Shown: in pieces, positions 1-8,614 of the stretch | Layout: each line of letters starts with the position of its first letter | Position numbering within the stretch: position 1 is the stretch's first letter | Origin: Salinirubrum litoreum | GTDB taxonomy: Archaea; Halobacteriota; Halobacteria; Halobacteriales; Haloferacaceae | Assembly (NCBI RefSeq): GCF_020567425.1 | Contig: NZ_JAJCVJ010000001.1 | Location: 930,001-994,000, forward strand | Direction of reading: 5' to 3' | Length of the DNA: 64,000 bases | Translations under genes and position numbers: made by a program | The notes under the pieces: generated by a model | What the model was told of the DNA's origin: nothing | Database searches by the model: none | Seen by the model: the letters and a program-made list of their open reading frames with translations, nothing else

Positions 1-430
1 CGAACGTCGCGTTCATGTCGACACCGGTCGACATGATCCCGAGGCTGTTCGGCCCGACGAGGTTCAGGTCGTACTGTTCGGCTACCTCGCGCAGTTCGCG
101 TTCGCGTGCGGCCCCCTCACTGCCGGTCTCGCCGAAGCCGGCCGTGATGACGACCACGTTCCGGACGCCCGACTCGCCGGCCTGTCGTACGGCTTCCACC
201 GCGATCTTGGGTGGGACGACGACGACCGCGAGGTCCGCGTCTGCCGCGCCGATGTCGGACACACACGGGATGCCCAACACCTCGTCGTAGTTCGGATTGA
301 CGGGGACCACCGTCCCGTCGAAGTCCGCGACGAGGTTATCCATGATGGCGCGGCCTACGGAGCCTTCGCGCTCGGTCGCGCCGACGACGGCCACTGTCTC
401 GGGCGCGAACAACTCGGATAACTCTCCCAT
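1..430 (-). CDS. Acetate/acyl-CoA ligase (ADP-forming), CoA-binding N-terminal part, truncated by window edge
   Basis: The first 143 residues are visible and the rest lies beyond the window. They form a CoA-binding Rossmann domain: a start MGELSELFAPETVAVVGAT, then a glycine-rich loop ending GSVGRAIMDNL, then VVPVNPNYDEVLGIPC and the NLVGPNSLGIM segment typical of succinyl-CoA-synthetase-like ADP-forming acyl-CoA synthetases. In haloarchaea this enzyme makes acetate (or another acid), CoA and ATP from acyl-CoA, ADP and phosphate. The ATG is at 430. A TATA box reading GGTTTTATG on this strand (456-464) lies about 26-34 nt upstream and suggests a leaderless transcript. The acid specificity cannot be read from this part. 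Confidence 0.88.
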   Translation of the reverse strand, partial: MGELSELFAPETVAVVGATEREGSVGRAIMDNLVADFDGTVVPVNPNYDEVLGIPCVSDIGAADADLAVVVVPPKIAVEAVRQAGESGVRNVVVITAGFGETGSEGAARERELREVAEQYDLNLVGPNSLGIMSTGVDMNATF

Positions 431-455
431 CGCGCAGGGGTACACGGACTGCGCG

Positions 456-464
456 CATAAAACC
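456..464 (-). promoter_or_regulatory. TATA box of the acyl-CoA ligase gene
   Basis: GGTTTTATG on the minus strand, 26-34 nt before the ATG at 430, is the usual haloarchaeal position for a leaderless promoter. Confidence 0.55.
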
Positions 465-647
465 GACTGTGTGTGGTTCCTCACGGGTCGTGGCACCGTC
501 TCACCCGATTCTCGACACGTGTCCACTCGACGGTTCGACCGCTGTCGGACTCCCCGACCGGCCCACCCGACAGCGTGTCCGACTCGGCAACTGGCTCTCG
601 ATCACGGGACACCAAGTTAGAAGGCGACGGACCACGGCGGTCGGAGT

Positions 648-1538
648 ATGTTGGACGAACTGCTCGGCCGGGCCGAACTCAAGGACCGGATCGAGGAGTT
701 AGAAGAGGAGAAGGAGCACCTCCGGCGGCGCGCCGAGGCCGAGGAGGAGCGGCGCTCGGAGGCCGCCGCGAAACGACAGGCGGCCGAGGAGCGCGTCAAC
801 CGCCTCGAAGACCGGATCACCGAACTGGAAGACCGCGTGGAACGCGCCGGCGGCGACGAGAGAGCCGTCGACTTCCGGGGCGTCGAACGCCTGTCGGGCC
901 GCCGGCTGGACGAGGTACTCGCCAGACTCGGCTCGGTCGAGACCGACGCGGAGGGCGCGCTGACCGCGATGGTCGACGACGACGCGGTGCCGGAGACGGT
1001 GGGCGAGGCGTTCGGCGACCACACCGCACTGGTCCGGCGGGCGAGTCCCTGTCTCGTCGTCGCGGACGACGCCGGTCTCGTCAGTGCCGCACTCGCACCG
1101 CCGGTCGAACCCGACCCCTTCACCGAGTGGAGCGACGGCTTCGAACTCAGAGACGAGTGGCTCCGGCCGACCGGCGCGTTCGGCTTCGCGGTCGTCCGGT
1201 CCGACCTGTTCGCCTACGGGAGCTACGAGGGCCGGGACCTGGTCGACAGCGAGGGGTTCACCTCCGAGGTGAAAGAACAGCACTCGAAGGGGGGCTTCTC
1301 CCAACAGCGGTTCGAGCGCCTGCGCGACGAACAGATCGACGAACACCTCGACGAGTGCGAGGCGCGACTGGACGCCCGCGACCCCGACCGCCTGTTCGTC
1401 GTCGGCGAGCGCACCGTCCTCGGCCGGTTTCGGGAGCGGGCCGACGTGACCGCGACGGTGGACGCGACCGGCGACCCCGACGACGCGCTGGCGTCCGCCT
1501 TCCGCGACTTCTGGACGGCGCAGTTGTACCGGATCTGA
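648..1538 (+). CDS. Vms1/Ankzf1-type peptidyl-tRNA hydrolase (VLRF1 domain)
   Basis: A 296-residue protein. Residues 1-65 are a highly charged coiled coil. The rest is an eRF1-like VLRF1 domain with the signature KGGFSQQRFERLRDE from about residue 214; its glutamines occupy the place of the eRF1 GGQ loop that promotes peptidyl-tRNA hydrolysis. Eukaryotic Vms1/ANKZF1 releases nascent chains from stalled 60S subunits, and archaeal homologues are thought to act in ribosome rescue. The zinc finger and ankyrin parts of the eukaryotic proteins are absent, as is normal in archaea. A possible TATA box (AGTTAGAAG) lies about 30 nt upstream of the ATG. It is a single gene with no obvious operon partner. 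The family call is good; activity is inferred. Confidence 0.85.
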   Translation: MLDELLGRAELKDRIEELEEEKEHLRRRAEAEEERRSEAAAKRQAAEERVNRLEDRITELEDRVERAGGDERAVDFRGVERLSGRRLDEVLARLGSVETDAEGALTAMVDDDAVPETVGEAFGDHTALVRRASPCLVVADDAGLVSAALAPPVEPDPFTEWSDGFELRDEWLRPTGAFGFAVVRSDLFAYGSYEGRDLVDSEGFTSEVKEQHSKGGFSQQRFERLRDEQIDEHLDECEARLDARDPDRLFVVGERTVLGRFRERADVTATVDATGDPDDALASAFRDFWTAQLYRI

Positions 1539-1626
1539 GAAGTAGCCGTCGGCGAGGCGACGGTCGCGGTTACCAGGATACTACACGCCGCAGGACGCTT
1601 TTGGTGTCGGCCGTGCTACAGGCGGT

Positions 1627-2292
1627 ATGACACTCGCGCCGGAGCACGCGTGGCGACTGGAGTTGGGCGGCGTCAACGCGTACCTCGTGGACGACGGGGA
1701 AGTGACCCTGATCGACGCGGGGATGCCGTGGCACACCGAGCAGGTGCGACAGTACCTCGCCGACGGCGGCTACGACGCCGGCGACGTGGACCGCGTTCTC
1801 CTGACGCACTTCGATCTGGACCACGTCGGCACCCTCGCCGAACTGGGGCTGGACTGCAAGGTGTACGCTCGCCAGCCGGACGCCGGGATGCTCGCCGGGA
1901 CGGTCTCCCCGCCGGCGACGAACCACAAGGGCCTGCTCCAGCGCGTGACCCTGCCACTGCTGACGCGCCCGGACCTCCCGATCACCGCGATCAAGGACGG
2001 CGAGGAGGTCGCCGGGTTCCGGGCGTACGCCACGCCGGGACACACGCCCGGTCACACCGCCTGGGTCCACCACGAGTTCGGTCTCGGATTCGTCGGCGAC
2101 ACGGTGCGGGAGTCCGGCGGCGACCTCGCACCCTCGCCGTGGGCCATCTGCTACGACGCCGCCGAGAACCGCGAGAGCATCCGCGACGTCGCCGACCGCG
2201 TCGCCGACTGCGAGGTGGTGGCGATGGGCCACGGCGACCCGATCCGGACCCACGGCGGCGCGCAGTTCGCGGCGCTGGCCGACGATCTGTGA
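1627..2292 (+). CDS. MBL-fold metallo-hydrolase
   Basis: A 221-residue protein with the complete metal-binding set of the metallo-beta-lactamase superfamily: HFDLDH at residues 61-66, TPGHTPGH near 138-145, the GD of FVGDTV and a C-terminal GHGDP. The layout (DxG after strand 2 as LIDAGMP, one-domain length) resembles glyoxalase II-like and quorum-lactonase-like hydrolases. It should be a cytoplasmic zinc or iron hydrolase, and the substrate cannot be told from sequence. The ATG at 1627 directly precedes the conserved N-terminus. Confidence 0.85.
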   Translation: MTLAPEHAWRLELGGVNAYLVDDGEVTLIDAGMPWHTEQVRQYLADGGYDAGDVDRVLLTHFDLDHVGTLAELGLDCKVYARQPDAGMLAGTVSPPATNHKGLLQRVTLPLLTRPDLPITAIKDGEEVAGFRAYATPGHTPGHTAWVHHEFGLGFVGDTVRESGGDLAPSPWAICYDAAENRESIRDVADRVADCEVVAMGHGDPIRTHGGAQFAALADDL

Positions 2293-2379
2293 GCGCCCTC
2301 GCGTCGTCTACTCCGCCTCCCGACCGTGCGACCTGACAGCACACACGGCTTTTTGACCGATCACGCCGTAGAACTCTCC

Positions 2380-3210
2380 ATGACTCCGACACGACGACGC
2401 CTCCTCGCCACCACAGGTGCCCTCGGTGCCGCCGCCCTCGCGGGCTGTACCGACGGACTGAGTGAGAGCCAGCAGGAGGTCACGACCGTCTCGGCCGGCG
2501 GCGCAGAGCGGTTCGAGGCCATCAACCGGAACGGCCGACTGGACGTCCAGGCGTGGAACCGGCCCCGCGTCGAACTCGACGTGACCAAGCGTCGGTTCCC
2601 CGGCAGTGCGCCCTTCGAGGCGGTGTCTGTCGAGACCAGCGTCTCGGACGGGACGCTCCGCATCGAGTCCCGCTACGACACGAACCCGACGAACGCCGGG
2701 ATCCTCGTCGACCTCGTCGTCAAGGTCCCCTCGACACTGCTCGCCGAACGTGTCGAGACGGCCAACGGCGAGGCCATCCTGCGCGGGAGCCCCGGCAACC
2801 CGGTCGTGCGGTCGGACAACGGCCGCGCGGTCGCGCGCAACGTCGGTGGCTACGTCACCCTGGAGACCAGCAACGGCGCGATCGAGTCCACCGGCTGTGA
2901 CGGTATCGACGGCGCGCGGACCTCGAACGGCTCTATCGACGTGGAGGTGTTGGCGCTCCGACAGGACGCCGACCTGCAGGTCAGCAACGGCCGCGTCACG
3001 ATCCGCGCGTCGGACGACCTGGACGCCGAGGTGTTGCTGGAGACGAACAACGGCACCATCGACACCAGCGGCGTAGACCTCCGGAACGTCTCGACCTCGC
3101 GGAACAGAGTCGAAGGCCGACTGGGGAACGGCGGGTTCCAACTCTACGCCCGGAGCACGAACGGCGCGGTCGAACTCAGGGGGATCGACGGGAGCCTCGG
3201 TCTGGAGTGA
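2380..3210 (+). CDS. Tat-exported lipoprotein with DUF4097-like beta-solenoid
   Basis: A 276-residue protein. It starts with a twin-arginine signal (TRRRLLATT), a short hydrophobic stretch and the lipobox LAGC near residue 21, so it should be folded before export and anchored to the outer face of the membrane. The mature part is a run of short beta-repeats with recurring SNG/TNG turns (TANGEAIL, SNGRVTI, TNNGTI, STNGAVEL), the pattern of the DUF4097 adhesin-like fold. The true start is the ATG at 2380, because reading further upstream only adds unlikely residues and the TATA-like GCTTTTTGAC lies about 30 nt before. The function of the family is unknown. Confidence 0.8.
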   Translation: MTPTRRRLLATTGALGAAALAGCTDGLSESQQEVTTVSAGGAERFEAINRNGRLDVQAWNRPRVELDVTKRRFPGSAPFEAVSVETSVSDGTLRIESRYDTNPTNAGILVDLVVKVPSTLLAERVETANGEAILRGSPGNPVVRSDNGRAVARNVGGYVTLETSNGAIESTGCDGIDGARTSNGSIDVEVLALRQDADLQVSNGRVTIRASDDLDAEVLLETNNGTIDTSGVDLRNVSTSRNRVEGRLGNGGFQLYARSTNGAVELRGIDGSLGLE

Positions 3211-3246
3211 GCGCTCGGTCGAGGCGGCCGACGGTGCGGCCGTCGG

Positions 3247-3759
3247 TCAGGGAACGTAGCGGACGCTGACGACGCCGTCGTCCGATCGAACCTCGACGCG
3301 GTTCACGCCGAGTCTCGCGGCCCGCGAGCGCAGACCGTCCTCGTCGTCCAGCACGTCCGCGACGGCCTGCTCCACGCCGTCCTCGGGGACCGTGATGACG
3401 TGGAGTTCGCCCGCGCCGGCGCGTTCCTGTCTCGTCAGTTCACCGACCGCCTGGCCGCTCGCGATCTCCCGTTCCTGCTGGGTCGGCGCGAGGTCGCTGT
3501 CCTCGACGCCGATCGCCCACTGCTCGTCGAGGTCGCCGACCTCCCACGAGACGCCCATCGGCGGGACCGGAGTGAGCGTCCCCGTGATCGCCTCGGCGGC
3601 CGCGAGTCCGGGGTTCTCGGCGAGCGTGTGAACCTGTCCGTCGTGGACGTCGGTCAGCACGGCCGACTCGTCGTCGGCGTGCGTGACGAGGAAGGTGCCC
3701 GTCTTCGCGTCCTGTGACGCCGTGTCGGGCGTCGCCCCACTGTCCTGGTCGTCGGTCAT
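3247..3759 (-). CDS. Haloarchaeal DUF5812-type protein
   Basis: A 170-residue, very acidic cytoplasmic protein without membrane segments. The N-terminus TGTFLVTHADDESAVLTDV followed by HDGQVHTL matches what I know of the DUF5812 family, found only in haloarchaea. No catalytic motif is visible. The C-terminal third (LGVNRVEVRSDDGVVSVRYVP) is a short alpha/beta segment. It stands alone, convergent with the lipoprotein gene. The family assignment is from memory, and the function is unknown. Confidence 0.75.
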   Translation of the reverse strand: MTDDQDSGATPDTASQDAKTGTFLVTHADDESAVLTDVHDGQVHTLAENPGLAAAEAITGTLTPVPPMGVSWEVGDLDEQWAIGVEDSDLAPTQQEREIASGQAVGELTRQERAGAGELHVITVPEDGVEQAVADVLDDEDGLRSRAARLGVNRVEVRSDDGVVSVRYVP

Positions 3760-3855
3760 GCACGGGGATAGAACGCTGTGGCTTTTCCGGGTTTCGTCAC
3801 GAGTCGAGCGAACGGTGTGGAGTGAGTGGTCTCCCCTGCGGGGTGCCCGCCGGGA

Positions 3856-4998
3856 TCAGTCCAGCAACTGCTGAGCGATGGTGTTCCGCAGCACCTCGCT
3901 GGTCCCCTCGTAGATCTCGTTCAGTTTCGCGTCGCGGTAGAACCGCTCGACCGGGAAGTCCTTCGTGTAGCCGTAGCCGCCGTGGACCTGGATCGCCTCG
4001 TTGGCGACCTCACGCGACACTTCCGAGGCGTGGAGCTTCGCCTGTGCGGCCTCCTTGATGAACGACTCGCCGCGAATCTTCTTGTCGGCCGCCTTGTGCA
4101 TCAGCAGTTTCGCACACTGGACTTTCGTGTCCATGTCGGCGAGTTTGTGCTGGATGGCCTGGAAGTCCGAGATGGGCTGGTCGAACTGCTCGCGGTCCTG
4201 TGCGTAGTCGAGGGCCTCCTCCAGTGCGGCGCGTGCGAGACCGACCCCGCGTGCCGCGATGGTGATGCGCCCGCCGTTGAGCGTCTTCAGCGCGTGGACG
4301 AAGCCGTCCCCCTCCTCGCCGAGCAGGCGGTCTTCTGGGATGCGCATCGCGTCGAACCGGAGTTCGGCGGTCGGACAGCCCTTGTCGCCGAGTTTGTCCT
4401 CCGTGCCCTCCACGACGAAGCCGTCGTCCTCCTCGGGGCGGACGACGAACGAGGAGATGCCTTTTCGGCCGGCGTCCGGGTCGGTCTTGGCGAAGACGGT
4501 GACGGTGTCGGCGACCGACCCGTTCGAGATCCAGAGTTTCCCGCCGTCGATCACGTACTCGTCGCCGTCTCGCTCGGCGGTGGTGGTCATCGCCGGCACG
4601 TCGCTGCCGGCTTGCGGTTCCGAGAGCGCGAACGCGCCGATGTCGTCGCCGCGGTTCAGGGGCGTGAGGTACGCCTGTTTCTGGCCTTCGTCACCGAACG
4701 CGTAGAGCATGTTGCCCGCGAGACTGGTGTGGGCCGCGACGACCGTGCCGAGACCGCCGGAGGCGCGCGAGATCTCCTCGAGGCCGATGGCGTAGGAGTG
4801 GTAGTCGAGGCCCGCGCCGCCGTACTCCTCGGGGAACGGCATCCCCATCAGGCCGAGTTCGCCCATCTCGGCCACGAGGTCGGCCGGGAACTCGTCGGTC
4901 TCGTCGATCTCGGCCGCGCGAGGCGCGATCTCCTCGTCGGCGAACTCCGCGACCATGTCGCGGATCTGCTTCTGCTCGGGAGAGAGACTGAAGTCCAT
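3856..4998 (-). CDS. Acyl-CoA dehydrogenase
   Basis: A 380-residue flavoenzyme of the usual length for the family. It catalyses alpha,beta-oxidation of an acyl-CoA thioester with electrons passed to an electron-transfer flavoprotein (beta-oxidation or branched-chain amino acid breakdown). Seen in order: the N-terminal helical domain starting MDFSLSPEQKQIRDMV, the FAD/acyl contacts ALSEPQAGSD and LWISNGSVADT, and the C-terminal helical domain with YEGTSEVLRNTIA, whose Glu after Tyr is the catalytic base in short/medium-chain members. The ATG at 4998 is chosen because the canonical N-terminus begins there; residues upstream in frame are not acyl-CoA dehydrogenase-like. The substrate is not predictable. 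Confidence 0.93.
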   Translation of the reverse strand: MDFSLSPEQKQIRDMVAEFADEEIAPRAAEIDETDEFPADLVAEMGELGLMGMPFPEEYGGAGLDYHSYAIGLEEISRASGGLGTVVAAHTSLAGNMLYAFGDEGQKQAYLTPLNRGDDIGAFALSEPQAGSDVPAMTTTAERDGDEYVIDGGKLWISNGSVADTVTVFAKTDPDAGRKGISSFVVRPEEDDGFVVEGTEDKLGDKGCPTAELRFDAMRIPEDRLLGEEGDGFVHALKTLNGGRITIAARGVGLARAALEEALDYAQDREQFDQPISDFQAIQHKLADMDTKVQCAKLLMHKAADKKIRGESFIKEAAQAKLHASEVSREVANEAIQVHGGYGYTKDFPVERFYRDAKLNEIYEGTSEVLRNTIAQQLLD

Positions 4999-5146
4999 AC
5001 CGGAATCTGTGACCGTCGATGCTTTAGGTTTTCCACATCGCCACCGACGGGACCGCCACCCCGGCCTCGATCCGTGATCGACAGTTGTCACGTTCGGGCG
5101 AGTCGGCCGTTATCGACCCCGACAAAAGCGTCCGTCGGGCACGACA

Positions 5147-5155
5147 CTTTTTATG
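5147..5155 (+). promoter_or_regulatory. TATA box of the squalene/phytoene synthase gene
   Basis: CTTTTTATG lies 28-36 nt before the ATG at 5183, consistent with a leaderless or near-leaderless transcript. Confidence 0.5.
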
Positions 5156-5182
5156 CCCCCCTTCATAGGACGGTACAGTTGA

Positions 5183-6259
5183 ATGTCTCGACACGCCGAC
5201 GACCCCCTTCCCGACCACCCGGATCTCGGGTGGTGCCACGAGGCAGTGCAGGGTGTCTCACGAACGTTCGCGCTCACCGTCGACGTGCTGGAGGAACCGA
5301 TGTCGTCGTACATCTGCGTCGGCTACCTCCTCTGTCGCGTCGCCGACACGGTGGAGGACGCCGACCACATCTCTCCCGACGAGCAGGCCCGCCTCCTCCG
5401 CAGTTACGACGCCGCACTGGACCCCGAAGACGACACCGACATCGACGCCTTCGCCGAGGCCGTCGAGCCACATCTCCCGCCGGAAGCGGAGCGAAACGAC
5501 GACTGGCGGGTCGTCGCCGAGGCGGACCGCGTCGTCGGCGTCTTCGAGGCACTCCCCGAGGACGTGCGCGAGGCGGTCACCCCGCCCGCGCGTGAACTCG
5601 TGCAGGGGATGGCGATGTTCGTCGAACGCTACGCCGACGACGGCGGCCTCCGCATCCAGAGCCGCGAGGAACTGGAGGAGTACTGCTACTACGCCGCCGG
5701 CACGGTCGGCAACCTCATCACGAACCTCGTCACGCGCGGCGACGTCGGCGGCGAACGCGCGCGCCGCCTCTACGACACCGCCGAGGAGTTCGGGCTGTTG
5801 CTTCAACTGGTCAACATCTCGAAGGACGTGTACGACGACTACACCGAGGAGAACAACGTCTACCTCCCCGCCGTCTGGCTCGAATCCGAGGGCGTCCCGC
5901 AGGAGGAGGTCGTCGACCCGCGCCACGAGCACGGTGCCTCGTCGGTCGTCCGGCGGACCGCAGAGCACGCCAAGTCGTTCGTCGACGACGCCCAGACCTA
6001 CCTCGAACTGGTGCCGACTCACGACGGGAACACGCTCGCGGCGTGGGCCATCCCGTACCTGCTGGCGGTCGGCACGCTCCGTGAACTGCTCTCCCGGCCA
6101 GAGGACGCCCTGCGCGAGGGCGACGTGAAGATCTCCCGCCAGGAGGTGTTCGCGGTCGTCTCGGCGATGTCGGACACCGACGACCGGTCGATGCTCGGGG
6201 AACTACGCGGGATCATCTCGCGGAAGCCGTACCATCGGGTCGCGACCAGCGCGGACTGA
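5183..6259 (+). CDS. Squalene/phytoene synthase family protein
   Basis: A 358-residue head-to-head prenyl transferase. It condenses two C15 or two C20 isoprenoid diphosphates into squalene or phytoene. Both Mg-binding aspartate motifs are intact: DTVED at residues 55-59 within YLLCRVADTVEDA, and NISKDVYDDY from residue 211, followed by VYLP. The YLLCRVADT and NISKD forms look closer to the squalene-synthase side than to bacterial CrtB, so squalene synthase is somewhat more likely, but the product cannot be decided without comparison. Haloarchaea usually carry more than one paralogue. It has its own promoter. Confidence 0.85.
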   Translation: MSRHADDPLPDHPDLGWCHEAVQGVSRTFALTVDVLEEPMSSYICVGYLLCRVADTVEDADHISPDEQARLLRSYDAALDPEDDTDIDAFAEAVEPHLPPEAERNDDWRVVAEADRVVGVFEALPEDVREAVTPPARELVQGMAMFVERYADDGGLRIQSREELEEYCYYAAGTVGNLITNLVTRGDVGGERARRLYDTAEEFGLLLQLVNISKDVYDDYTEENNVYLPAVWLESEGVPQEEVVDPRHEHGASSVVRRTAEHAKSFVDDAQTYLELVPTHDGNTLAAWAIPYLLAVGTLRELLSRPEDALREGDVKISRQEVFAVVSAMSDTDDRSMLGELRGIISRKPYHRVATSAD

Positions 6260-6346
6260 ACGGGCCGGGTCGAGACACGCCGCGTCGGGGACGTCCCGCA
6301 CGCCGACGACCGAAAGCTTGGGGTTTTCGCAGGCCAAGGAACTGTC

Positions 6347-6598
6347 GTGAGCGACATCGACGCCGACTACGAGGAGACGGACGGCGAGCGCCTGCTGACC
6401 TTCCGGCGTGACGGCCGGACCGCGACGGTCGCACAGAACAGCGAGGGGTACGCGATGCTGAAGGTGCGGGACGCAGGCGGCGACGAACTGGAACGCTACT
6501 ACGGCTTCGACATGGCACTGGACCACGCCGCCGAACTGCTGGGCGTGGCTGTTCACGATCTCCCGGTGCCCGAGGACGCCAGCGACATGGGGATGTAG
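6347..6598 (+). CDS. Small conserved haloarchaeal protein, unknown function
   Basis: An 83-residue acidic protein starting at a GTG (6347). It has a compact beta-rich N-terminus (LLTFRRDGRTATVAQ) and a helical C-terminal half (YYGFDMALDHAAELLGV). It has no signal, membrane segment or known motif. Amino-acid composition and codon use match the neighbours, so it looks like a real gene. I do not recognise a named family with certainty. Confidence 0.65.
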   Translation: MSDIDADYEETDGERLLTFRRDGRTATVAQNSEGYAMLKVRDAGGDELERYYGFDMALDHAAELLGVAVHDLPVPEDASDMGM

Positions 6599-6628
6599 GT
6601 CACCGGCGTCGGCTGTCGGGTTCGATGT

Positions 6629-7114
6629 TCAGTTCTCGGCTGACTCGCCCGATCCCGGTGTGGAGCCGACTCGCCCAGCAAGCCAGTTACCGACCCGCCC
6701 GGCTACCGATCCGACGAGCCAGAACACGACGAGCAGGCCGCTCGCGGTGAACAGCGAGACACCGACGCCGACCGCGACTGCCCCGACAGACTCGCCGACC
6801 GCGTCGGTCACGACCGGATGTGCCGACCAGTCGCCGTAGACGAACAGGCTCTGCCAGCCTGCGACCGGCACACCGCCGACGAGTCCCGTGATCGCGCCGG
6901 CGCGACTACTCGGTGCCGACCGAGACCGGAAGACAGAGCCGGCGACGAGGCAGGCGAACACGAGAGGCAACACTTCGCTCGTCTCGGGGAGCGTCCCCGA
7001 CGCGAGGAGCCAGTTCACGGCGACCGTCGCGGGGATCGACGCGAGACCGAGAAAGACTGCCGGTCGGTAGTCGTCGCCGGTCAGGTCGGCGACGAGGTGT
7101 CGGAGGAGGAGCAT
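6629..7114 (-). CDS. Haloarchaeal multi-pass membrane protein
   Basis: A 161-residue protein with about four hydrophobic segments (AVFLGLASIPATVAVNWLLA, VLPLVFACLVAGSVF, AGAITGLVGGVPVAG, TASGLLVVFWLVGSVAGRV). The glycine-rich small-residue pattern resembles short haloarchaeal DUF5518-like membrane proteins, but I am not certain of the family. The ATG at 7114 is preferred over an upstream TTG at 7144. It lies just downstream of another small membrane protein gene on the same strand and is probably co-transcribed with it. Confidence 0.6.
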   Translation of the reverse strand: MLLLRHLVADLTGDDYRPAVFLGLASIPATVAVNWLLASGTLPETSEVLPLVFACLVAGSVFRSRSAPSSRAGAITGLVGGVPVAGWQSLFVYGDWSAHPVVTDAVGESVGAVAVGVGVSLFTASGLLVVFWLVGSVAGRVGNWLAGRVGSTPGSGESAEN

Positions 7115-7148
7115 GTCGTCGCAACCGACGGGCGTCCGGGGCAAGAAA

Positions 7149-7349
7149 CTACTGTCCCACCGGTTCGTCCGCGTACCGACCGTTGTAGTAGAGCATCACG
7201 CCCGCGAGAGAGACGACGACGCCGAGTCCGGCAGAGCCCAGCAGGACCGCACCGAGTGGGTCCGGGATCACGAGACTGGCGAGGACACCGCCGAGAAAGA
7301 CGAGACCGCCGGCTGTGAGCAGGAGTCGCGCTCGGTCTGTTCGTGTCAC
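7149..7349 (-). CDS. Small two-helix membrane protein
   Basis: A 66-residue protein if started at the GTG at 7349 (VTRTDRARLLLTAGG); a longer start at 7406 would add 19 low-complexity residues. Two hydrophobic segments are seen (LLLTAGGLVFLGGVLASLVI and AVLLGSAGLGVVVSLAGVML), with a short polar tail. It is first of a probable two-gene unit with the membrane protein downstream. Function unknown. Confidence 0.55.
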   Translation of the reverse strand: MTRTDRARLLLTAGGLVFLGGVLASLVIPDPLGAVLLGSAGLGVVVSLAGVMLYYNGRYADEPVGQ

Positions 7350-7462
7350 ATCCGACCCACTCGCGGGCGACGGTTCAAGCTTCCTGCCGACTACCGACCC
7401 GAACAACCGTCCTGCCGAGTGCCGACCCGAACGCTTCTCGGTCCCGGCCCCGAAGGACGGCC

Positions 7463-7909
7463 ATGCCCCGACTGATCGACACCCACATCGAGAACCGGAT
7501 GCGCGTCCAACCGAACCACGCCAACAACTACGAGACGGCCCACGGGGGCATCGTGATGAAGTGGATGGACGAGGTGGGCGCGATGTCCGCGATGCGCTTC
7601 GCGGGCGAGACCTGCGTCACCGCCGGCGTGGACGACCTCTCGTTTCTGCGACCGATTCCGGTCGGCGACACCACGCTGATCGAGGCCTACGTCTTCGACG
7701 CCGGGCGAACCAGCGTCCGGGTGCGCCTCTCGGCGGCCCGCGAGAACCCCCGCACCGGCGAGACCGAGGCGACAACCGACTCCTGTTTCACGTTCGTCGC
7801 CATCGACCAAGACGGGAACCCGACCGCAGTCCCCGAGTTGACCGTCGAGAGCGAGGAGGAGGAGCGACTCCAGGCGCAGGCCCACGAGATCGAATCGTCA
7901 CCGGAATAG
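7463..7909 (+). CDS. Acyl-CoA thioesterase (hot-dog fold)
   Basis: A 148-residue single hot-dog domain of the BACH/YciA type. It hydrolyses acyl-CoA to free acid and CoA. Characteristic pieces are HANNYETAHGGIVMKWMDE, in which the N and HGG line the active site, followed by VDDLSFLRPIPVGD and a final beta-strand region TTDSCFTFVAID. The start at 7463 (MPRLIDTHIENRM) gives the normal family length; frames open further upstream are not conserved-looking. Followed closely by the DUF1684 gene. Confidence 0.85.
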   Translation: MPRLIDTHIENRMRVQPNHANNYETAHGGIVMKWMDEVGAMSAMRFAGETCVTAGVDDLSFLRPIPVGDTTLIEAYVFDAGRTSVRVRLSAARENPRTGETEATTDSCFTFVAIDQDGNPTAVPELTVESEEEERLQAQAHEIESSPE

Positions 7910-7932
7910 GTGTGGCCGAGCGAGAGAGGGAC

Positions 7933-8505
7933 ATGAGCGACACCGACGACCTCGATTCGACCGGGGGCGACGACTTCGACCCCGAGGCGTGGGCCGACGA
8001 ACTCGAACGCCAGCGCGACGCGAAAGACGAGCACCTCGCCGAGCATCCCCAGTCGCCGATTCCGCAGGCGGCCCGCGAGGAGTTCGACGGGCTGGACTAC
8101 TTCGACCCCGACCCGGACTACCGCGTCGAAGCGACGGTGACGGTCCACGACGACCCCGAGACCGTCGAACTGGAGACGACGCGCGGCCCGAACGTCGAGT
8201 ACCAGCGCGTTGCGACCTTCACCTTCGACGTCGACGGCGAGCGCGAACTGGCGGTCTACAGCCACGAGGACGGCCCGCTGTTCGTCCCCTTCCGCGACAA
8301 GACGACCGGCCAGCAGAGCTACGAGCAGGGTCGCTACATGGAGTTCGACCCCGAACGCGATCTGGCGACGGGCGACAGCTTCCCGCTGGACTTCAACCTC
8401 GCGTACACGCCCTTCTGTGCCTTCTCGGAGACGTTCGCCTGCCCGCTTCCCCCGGAAGAGAACTGGCTCGAAGTCGCGATCCCGGCCGGCGAGCGCGCTC
8501 CCTGA
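7933..8505 (+). CDS. DUF1684 domain protein
   Basis: A 190-residue protein. The C-terminal half carries the family signature PFRDKTTGQQSYEQGRYM, then LDFNLAYTPFCAFS and CPLPPEENWL, seen in DUF1684 proteins. The N-terminal 50 residues are acidic and helical (WADELERQRDAKDEHL). It begins 23 nt after the thioesterase stop, so the two may share a transcript. The biochemical role of DUF1684 is not known to me. Confidence 0.82.
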   Translation: MSDTDDLDSTGGDDFDPEAWADELERQRDAKDEHLAEHPQSPIPQAAREEFDGLDYFDPDPDYRVEATVTVHDDPETVELETTRGPNVEYQRVATFTFDVDGERELAVYSHEDGPLFVPFRDKTTGQQSYEQGRYMEFDPERDLATGDSFPLDFNLAYTPFCAFSETFACPLPPEENWLEVAIPAGERAP

Positions 8506-8566
8506 CGAGCGACTCGGTCGTCTCGGCACTCGGCGAGGTAGTTTCGACTCCTCCGACACTCGAATT

Positions 8567-8577
8567 CACATATTAAC
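8567..8577 (+). promoter_or_regulatory. TATA-like element of the exported lipase gene
   Basis: ACATATTAACA would place a transcription start near 8597, which is compatible with a leaderless GTG start at 8600 or a very short leader to the ATG at 8615. Confidence 0.4.
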
Positions 8578-8614
8578 ACACGATCTTTAGTGACACTGCG
8601 TGGGACGTGCCGAC